From contig NZ_VIKX01000328.1 in NCBI RefSeq assembly GCF_009711935.1, forward strand, positions 1 through 59,790: DNA of 59,790 nucleotides, read 5' to 3'. The notes beneath the pieces were generated by a model. The model did not search any database. It was given only the letters and a program-made list of their open reading frames with translations, and was not told where the DNA came from. The position numbers and the translations under genes were made by a program. Shown here piece by piece: positions 55,817 to 59,790 of this stretch (position 1 is the stretch's first letter; each line of letters opens with the position of its first letter). The DNA is from Dolichospermum sp. UHCC 0259. GTDB taxonomy: Bacteria; Cyanobacteriota; Cyanobacteriia; Cyanobacteriales; Nostocaceae.

Positions 55817-55936
55817 TTGACTCCTACTTCCTAAAGCTCTTTCTTTATTTGTGCGATCGCACTCTTCCAAATCCCAAAAAGCGATCGCACAATCATGAAA
55901 CTTGTGGAAAAATAGAAATATGAAATTCTCTATACT

Positions 55937-56161
55937 ATGACAATTATGAACGCCATAGAACTATTTCCTACCCTGCGAAATCTAAATCGTGCCGACAAAC
56001 TAAAAGTAATGCAGTTTCTAGTTTCCGAATTATCTAGGGATGAAGAACCATCATTAGAACAGGGATCAACCTATTCTAGGTTATCACCGCTTAATTCCCA
56101 TGCAGCCGCACATCAACTTGTTCAACTACTAGAAGCGGACGATCAAAAGTATAATGGCTAA
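55937..56161 (+). CDS. Small helical protein, first gene of a four-gene operon
   Basis: 74 aa (M1 or M4 start). ELFPTLRNLNRADKLKVMQF LVSELSRDEE is a small helical unit seen in several cyanobacterial proteins beside toxins or nucleases, and the C-terminus is a helix (AAAHQLVQLLEAD). No family name can be given with confidence. Its stop overlaps the next gene by 8 bases. The three downstream overlaps (8, 4 and 8 bases) tie it to the HigA-like, ATPase and TOPRIM genes, so it may be a regulator or antitoxin of that set. Confidence 0.6.
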   Translation: MTIMNAIELFPTLRNLNRADKLKVMQFLVSELSRDEEPSLEQGSTYSRLSPLNSHAAAHQLVQLLEADDQKYNG

Positions 56162-56375
56162 ACCTCAAAAATTTTCCTTTGCAGAGGAATATAATACCTT
56201 TGGTGTTCCTGATATCCCTCACACAGAAGTAGAATATGAATACTTGGTTAATATACTTGATTCTCTTATTGATCAAATTGGTGAAGATGAAACCCATCCT
56301 CTCGCATCTCTTATGGAAGTTATTGGTGCATTAATTGAAAACTACGAAAATGAACATATTCCTGAATTATTGTGA
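56154..56375 (+). CDS. HigA-like N-terminal domain protein (no HTH)
   Basis: 73 aa. The segment TEVEYEYLVNILDSLIDQIG EDETHPLASLMEVIGALIEN YENEHIPE resembles the N-terminal half of HigA-type antitoxins, but the XRE helix-turn-helix that normally follows is absent. Its stop TGA overlaps the GTG of the ATPase gene (GTGA, 56372-56375). It is therefore coupled to the ATPase and TOPRIM genes rather than to a HigB toxin. It may be a reduced antitoxin or regulator recruited to that system. Confidence 0.6.
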   Translation: MAKPQKFSFAEEYNTFGVPDIPHTEVEYEYLVNILDSLIDQIGEDETHPLASLMEVIGALIENYENEHIPELL

Positions 56376-57514
56376 TCTATAAAAATATGCTAGAAAAACT
56401 AATACTTCATAATTTAAAAAGCCATAAATCTACAGAACTCAATTTCGATAATTCCCGATTACATGGAATTGTAGGAAAAAACAGTGCTGGTAAAACAACG
56501 ATTTTACAAGCTTTGTATAGTTTAAGTATGCTTACTCATTCATCATCTACACAAATATTTAAAAATGAAAATTCACCTCAATTTATTACAACAATGGGTG
56601 AAAAAAAGATGTCTATAACTGCGAGTGGTTATTGGCAAGATAATACTAAGAAAAAGTGGAAATTTTTCTACAGTATTGAAGAAGAGAAAACTTATAATTA
56701 CAATTCCAGCATAATATTAAGTATAGATGGAAATCAATATAATTGGGATCAAGATCCACGTTTTAGAGATATATCCAAGATTCCTCAATCTTTAAAAAAT
56801 ACTATCTATTTAAAATTAATTGCCAGTAACCTTGCCAAAGCAGCTTACAGTGAAGAAATTACACCGAGAGTTGAGTTTGATGGTTCATTATTAGCACCAA
56901 CCTTAGATTTTCTGCGTGATGAAGCTCCAGATAAATTTCAATTAATAGAAGAAAAGCTGAGTCGAATTGTTCCAAATGTCCGCAAAGTTGGCATCAAGCG
57001 AGCAAAAGTTCCAGTCATTCGCAAACGTTTAATCGAAGTAGATGGTAAATCTATTTCCTATGAAGAAACTCAGGAAATGACAGGTCAAGAAATTGTGCTA
57101 GATATGAATACAGGTGAACGTATTCCAGCCCATGCAATTAGCGAAGGAACGATGTTAACTTTAGGATTATTAACTGTACTAATGAATCCTAATCAACCTA
57201 ATTTAGTTTTATTAGATGATGTAGAACAGGGACTTCATCCTAAAGCACAACGTGAGTTAATGACTGTTTTTAAAGAAATAATTGCTGAAAATCCCAACCT
57301 GCAAATTATTTTCACTACTCATTCTCCTTATATTATTGATGCACTTGCTCCTTCTCAAGTCCACATATTAAATAACAGTAAATCAGGTTTTACAATTGCT
57401 AAACGCTTAGATGAACATCCTGATGTAGAATGGGCAAAGGAAACATTAACAACTGGTGAATTTTGGGATGCTGAAGGTGAAGATTGGGTGGTAGAAGGAG
57501 AAGTCAGTGATTGA
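56372..57514 (+). CDS. OLD-like AAA ATPase
   Basis: 380 aa from GTG 56372; ATG 56387 is the alternative. It belongs to the ABC-type ATPases of the OLD/AAA_15/AAA_21 group: Walker A GKNSAGKTT (36-43), a signature-like ISEGTMLTLGLLTVL, Walker B LVLLDDVEQGLHPKAQ (D in the place usually taken by the catalytic E) and H-loop IFTTHSPYIIDAL. It has no fused TOPRIM or nuclease domain. The following gene encodes a TOPRIM-like protein and overlaps by 8 bases. The pairing resembles split OLD nucleases and PARIS (AriA/AriB) defence systems. Confidence 0.85.
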   Translation: MIYKNMLEKLILHNLKSHKSTELNFDNSRLHGIVGKNSAGKTTILQALYSLSMLTHSSSTQIFKNENSPQFITTMGEKKMSITASGYWQDNTKKKWKFFYSIEEEKTYNYNSSIILSIDGNQYNWDQDPRFRDISKIPQSLKNTIYLKLIASNLAKAAYSEEITPRVEFDGSLLAPTLDFLRDEAPDKFQLIEEKLSRIVPNVRKVGIKRAKVPVIRKRLIEVDGKSISYEETQEMTGQEIVLDMNTGERIPAHAISEGTMLTLGLLTVLMNPNQPNLVLLDDVEQGLHPKAQRELMTVFKEIIAENPNLQIIFTTHSPYIIDALAPSQVHILNNSKSGFTIAKRLDEHPDVEWAKETLTTGEFWDAEGEDWVVEGEVSD

Positions 57515-58283
57515 GTTTATTGTTATAGTTGAAAGTGGTGCAGATGCCAGAACAGCGACTAAATTAGCCGAGCGAGTTTTAAAAGAAAAATTCGATTGGT
57601 TAGATGATGATATTCTGCAACATTGTTTTCAGTGGACGGGTTTAGAGGAAGGGACAAAATTTTCTTGCTGGAGAGACATTAAAAAAATTATTGATGATGC
57701 AAAAAAACAACTAAAATATAATGAACCCAGATATTTAGGTCATTATAGTAAGGGTGTATCTTTAGAAGCTGATGGTGCAGCATCTATTAAAGTTCTTAAT
57801 TTAGTGCGTTTTCTGCAAAGAAGACGACATATTAAAGCTGTTATATTTATCCGTGATTTAGATAATCAACCGGAACGTAAAGAAGGAATTGAACAAGCAC
57901 GTTTAGAACATATTAATAAAACGCCAAAATTAGAAATTATAATTGGTGCTGCTGATCCAAAACGTGAAGCATGGGTTTTAAATGGGTTTATTCCATCTAA
58001 TCAACAAGAGGAACAAATACTAGAAGAAATCAAAAATAAATTGAGTTTTGATCCTTGCATAGAGTCTCACCGATTACGTGCTACTTCAGAGAAAGAACCT
58101 GAACGAATGAGAAATGTAAAAGTAGTAGTTGAACAGCTAACAGGAAACGATATGGAACGGGAAAAGCAGTGTTGGGAAGATACAAATTTAAAACATCTAC
58201 GAGAAAGAGGAGTTGATACGGGTTTGACAGATTATATTCAAGAAGTTGAGGAACGATTAGCTGCAATTATTTTGTCTGAATAA
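57507..58283 (+). CDS. TOPRIM-like effector protein paired with the ATPase
   Basis: 258 aa. The N-terminal strand-glutamate (IEFIVIVESGADARTATKLA, E9) and the later D-x-D (VIFIRDLDNQPERKEGIEQA, D117/D119) form the E...DxD pattern of TOPRIM metal sites. A second conserved stretch is IIIGAADPKREAWVLNGFIP, resembling DUF4276/DUF4435-type TOPRIM relatives. The C-terminus is helical. It overlaps the ATPase by 8 bases, so the two should be made in step. As in OLD or PARIS systems it may be a nuclease set free or activated by the ATPase. No family name is certain. Confidence 0.6.
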   Translation: MIEFIVIVESGADARTATKLAERVLKEKFDWLDDDILQHCFQWTGLEEGTKFSCWRDIKKIIDDAKKQLKYNEPRYLGHYSKGVSLEADGAASIKVLNLVRFLQRRRHIKAVIFIRDLDNQPERKEGIEQARLEHINKTPKLEIIIGAADPKREAWVLNGFIPSNQQEEQILEEIKNKLSFDPCIESHRLRATSEKEPERMRNVKVVVEQLTGNDMEREKQCWEDTNLKHLRERGVDTGLTDYIQEVEERLAAIILSE

Positions 58284-58370
58284 ACTGAGTAAAAGCTATT
58301 ATAAAATGATATAATATATCAAAATCCTCAAATATCTATGAAATAATAGGTTACTAATTTTTAATTGGTA

Positions 58371-58775
58371 TTAACCTTTATTTGCAGCCCAAAGAATAGC
58401 AGTATCTTGATACTCTTTAAACATTGAATCTGCCGTCACCAGAATCATACTTTCCATCTGTGCTTGTGCAATGAGCATTCTGTCAAAAAAATCTCGATGA
58501 TGCAAAGGTAAAGCTACCGTTCTGAGTGCATGAGAAGTTGTAATTTCCAAAGATTTAGCCCCCAATTTTATCATGCGGCTAGAAACGTAACTATCCAGTG
58601 GTTCTGGTAATGGTAACTTACCAATTGCAACTTTTATCCCCATTTCCCACACACTAGCCACAGAAAGCCATAGTTCATTGCTTTCATCAACAATATGTGA
58701 AATAACCTGTTCATTTAAACGCTCAGGTTCAGCAAACCACCATAAAAAACACTGTGTATCTAGTAAGAGTTTCAC
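58371..58775 (-). CDS. VapC-like PIN-domain toxin (Sll0205 type)
   Basis: 134 aa. Pattern: MKLLLDTQCFLWWFAEPERL (D6), VASVWEMGIKVAIGKLPLPE (E), and LPLHHRDFFDRMLIAQAQME with a second acidic pair, then ILVTADSMFKEY. This is the subgroup common in cyanobacteria and paired with Phd antitoxins. The upstream Phd gene overlaps by 4 bases. It is on the opposite strand from most other cargo genes of the nifD element. Confidence 0.9.
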   Translation of the reverse strand: MKLLLDTQCFLWWFAEPERLNEQVISHIVDESNELWLSVASVWEMGIKVAIGKLPLPEPLDSYVSSRMIKLGAKSLEITTSHALRTVALPLHHRDFFDRMLIAQAQMESMILVTADSMFKEYQDTAILWAANKG

Positions 58776-59017
58776 TCCTCATTTCCCTCAAACGCTGCCA
58801 AAATATCATCTGGTAAAGGAGCATTAAAGTCTTCTGGAATTACAAATTTTCCTCGATCTTGTCCTAAACTATCTCTGCGGTGAGACGCAACACTAAATGG
58901 AACTAACTTAGCGACGGGAACACCCCGATTAGAAATAATGATCTCTTCCCCATGTTCTACACGGGATAATAGGCGTGAAAGATTGGTTTTAGCTTGATGG
59001 ATATTTACAGTTTCCAC
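58772..59017 (-). CDS. Phd/YefM-family antitoxin
   Basis: 81 aa. The Phd/YefM motif is clear: TVNIHQAKTNLSRLLSRVEH, then GEEIIISNRGVPVAKLVPF. The C-terminal tail (FVIPEDFNAPLPDDILAAFE) is the toxin-neutralising part. It binds its own promoter in known systems. It overlaps the VapC gene by 4 bases, antitoxin first. Confidence 0.93.
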   Translation of the reverse strand: METVNIHQAKTNLSRLLSRVEHGEEIIISNRGVPVAKLVPFSVASHRRDSLGQDRGKFVIPEDFNAPLPDDILAAFEGNEE

Positions 59018-59224
59018 AGGTTTATAGCTAAGTCTACAAACTTAGTTTACTTTGATTCCTGAATTTTGGCAAGAATTAAAAAGAAAACTTCAAATTACAA
59101 TATGCTACATTTGAAACGGGATAGTCAAAAAGTTACAAAGCTATAGTTTAGGTTCTATATACCTAACTGGTGCGCCAGACTCTAGTATGAGCGTATACCG
59201 CCGAGTTCTTGAAACTATTCTATC
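59018..59224. other. Intergenic region before the tRNA pair
   Basis: No gene. The part at about 59165-59210 (GGTGCGCCAGACTCTAGTAT, then GAGCG) vaguely resembles a broken tRNA but could not be folded into a cloverleaf. Confidence 0.3.
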
Positions 59225-59298
59225 GTTTGATTAGCTCAGTCTGGTAGAGCAGTTGACTTATAATCAATGCGTCACAGGTTCAAATCCTGTATCAAACT
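59225..59298 (+). tRNA. tRNA-Ile(UAU)
   Basis: Cloverleaf by eye: acceptor GTTTGAT/ATCAAAC (7 of 7 pairs), D arm GCTC/GAGC, anticodon stem GTTGA/TCAAT with loop CTTATAA giving anticodon UAU, T arm ACAGG/CCTGT with loop TTCAAAT, discriminator T, no encoded CCA. UAU is unusual in bacteria, where AUA is normally read by a lysidine-modified CAU tRNA. Confidence 0.85.
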
Positions 59299-59300
59299 CC

Positions 59301-59373
59301 CGGAAGTTAGCTCACTTGGTAGAGCAGTTGACTCATAATCAACCTGTAACAGGTTCAAATCCTGTACTTTCAC
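59301..59373 (+). tRNA. tRNA with CAU anticodon (Met or Ile2)
   Basis: Acceptor CGGAAGT/ACTTTCA (first pair mismatched, one G-U), D arm GCTC/GAGC, anticodon stem GTTGA/TCAAC with loop CTCATAA giving CAU, T arm ACAGG/CCTGT identical to the upstream tRNA. Only two bases separate the two tRNAs. No CCA is encoded. The sequence alone does not decide between elongator Met and lysidine-Ile. Confidence 0.78.
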
Positions 59374-59375
59374 AC

Positions 59376-59391
59376 AACCCCTGTCCGGGTT
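59376..59391 (+). terminator. Short hairpin after the tRNA pair
   Basis: AACCCCTGTCCGGGTT: a 5-bp stem with a 6-nt loop, 3 nt after the second tRNA. It lacks a T-run, so it may be only a processing signal. Confidence 0.3.
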
Positions 59392-59508
59392 AAAAGACAC
59401 TACTTTTGGGAAGTAGCTAGTGGTCTGTCAAGCAAAAAATTGTGAATTTGAGAGAGAATAGGGGGGCTATTCACTGTAAATCTCAGCAAATAACCTAAAT
59501 AACTGATT

Positions 59509-59790
59509 ATGCTTAAGACCTATATTGTCCGGTTAAGTCAAGAAGAAAGGCAGTATCTACAAAACTTGGTATCCACAGGCAAAACAGCGGCATACAAAAT
59601 TAAGCACGCCAATATTCTATTAAACATTGATGTTAATGGACAGAAATGGACGGATGAGAAAGCTGCTGCCGCCTTCAGTTGCCACCGAAACACAGTCGCA
59701 AATCTTAGAGAGCGATTGGTAAAAGAAGGCATAGAGTCAGCATTAAACCGCAAGCCTAGTAAAACGCCGCCTCGTCAAACGATTATTGAT
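59509..59790 (+). CDS. IS630-family transposase, N-terminal part (runs off window)
   Basis: At least 94 codons open to the window end, from ATG 59509. MLKTYIVRLSQEERQYLQNL, then KTAAYKIKHANILLNIDVNG and DEKAAAAFSCHRNTVANLRE is the helix-turn-helix N-terminal domain of cyanobacterial IS630 transposases (first protein of the DDE pair), ending in ALNRKPSKTPPR. The DDE catalytic domain would lie beyond the window. The insertion sequence probably begins near 59419 (TAGTGGTCTGTCAAGC). The insertion sits just after the tRNA pair. Confidence 0.85.
   Translation, partial: MLKTYIVRLSQEERQYLQNLVSTGKTAAYKIKHANILLNIDVNGQKWTDEKAAAAFSCHRNTVANLRERLVKEGIESALNRKPSKTPPRQTIID

Larger units (their letters stand above)
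51752..59790. mobile_element. nifD interruption element, left part (at least 8 kb; right end outside)
   Basis: Native nifD ends within about 51752-51770 and a XisA-type recombinase starts 113 bp later. The exact core repeat cannot be set because the right junction is outside the window. Cargo in order: recombinase, recombinase relict, DUF433, two TA or antitoxin units, TPR protein, four-gene ATPase/TOPRIM operon, Phd/VapC pair, tRNA pair and an IS630 start. The site at about codon 301 differs from the classical nifD site of PCC 7120 near the 3' end. Confidence 0.85.

Noticed and set aside
56154-56375. Complete HigBA toxin-antitoxin pair
   Set aside because: The HigA-like protein lacks the HTH, and no HigB-like gene is next to it; it overlaps an ATPase gene instead.
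59165-59215. Possible third tRNA before the tRNA pair
   Set aside because: A D-arm-like stretch is present but no acceptor or T arm could be paired.
51883-59790. Search for the 3' half of nifD and the right junction of the nifD element
   Set aside because: No NFFGPTK-like continuation or other NifD sequence was found; the junction must lie to the right of the window.

Overview
The window looks like chromosome of a filamentous, heterocyst-forming cyanobacterium of the Nostocales (Anabaena/Dolichospermum/Nostoc type). The evidence is a cyanobacterial nif cluster (nifP-nifV-nifZ-nifT on one strand; nifB-fdxN-nifS-nifU-nifH-nifD on the other), Gap2 GAPDH, a TLP40/CYP38-type cyclophilin, efp next to accB, many HIP1 sites (GCGATCGC), 7-bp STRR-type tandem repeats, and two nif genes split by DNA elements that carry XisA-type recombinases.

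Layout. 0-2.7 kb: end of an ISL3-type insertion sequence inside a DUF2887 gene, then a small exported protein, Dps and a YflT/ChaB-like stress protein. 3.0-8.4 kb (minus strand): dnaG, then a sensory operon of roadblock/LC7, MglA-like GTPase, DUF4388/PATAN, V4R-like and protoglobin proteins. 8.9-11.5 kb: a NarL-type two-component pair divergent from a Spy/CpxP-like protein. 11.8-29.7 kb: housekeeping genes (LMW-PTP, YbaB/EbfC, murB, murC, gap2, thiL, cyclophilin, efp, accB, GerMN protein, Uma2 protein, kinase-FGE fusion, proS, acyltransferase). 30-32.3 kb: a small accessory island with two PIN-type toxin-antitoxin (TA) pairs and palindromic repeats. 32.8-51.8 kb: the nif region.

nifH is split after codon 144 by a 4,521-bp element bounded by the 8-bp direct repeat CCGTGAAG (45717-45724 and 50238-50245). 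Joining the repeats restores an uninterrupted 289-codon nifH. The element carries a XisA-type recombinase, a UPF0175/DUF3368 TA pair, an HNH-like protein, a putative lipoprotein and a HIP1 minisatellite of 33-bp period. Only 176 bp after nifH, nifD starts and is itself broken at about codon 301, which is not the classical PCC 7120 site near the 3' end. The second element begins with a paralogous recombinase and runs off the window. Its visible cargo is a recombinase relict, several TA or antitoxin genes, a TPR protein, a four-gene overlapping operon ending in an OLD-like ATPase and a TOPRIM-like protein, a tandem tRNA pair including a rare tRNA-Ile(UAU), and the start of an IS630 transposase. 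In vegetative cells neither nifH nor nifD can make full-length protein, so nitrogenase should depend on two separate excisions.

The upstream regions of nifB and nifP, on opposite strands, share one architecture: TGAGTACA, about 72 bp, TGAGTACAA, about 19 bp, three ACCCCT boxes spaced 22-23 bp, about 50 bp, and TGAGTACAA joined to a conserved AT-rich box. This is a strong candidate for a shared nif activator element, plausibly for CnfR/PatB. Protein calls rest on reading motifs by eye; no database search was run.
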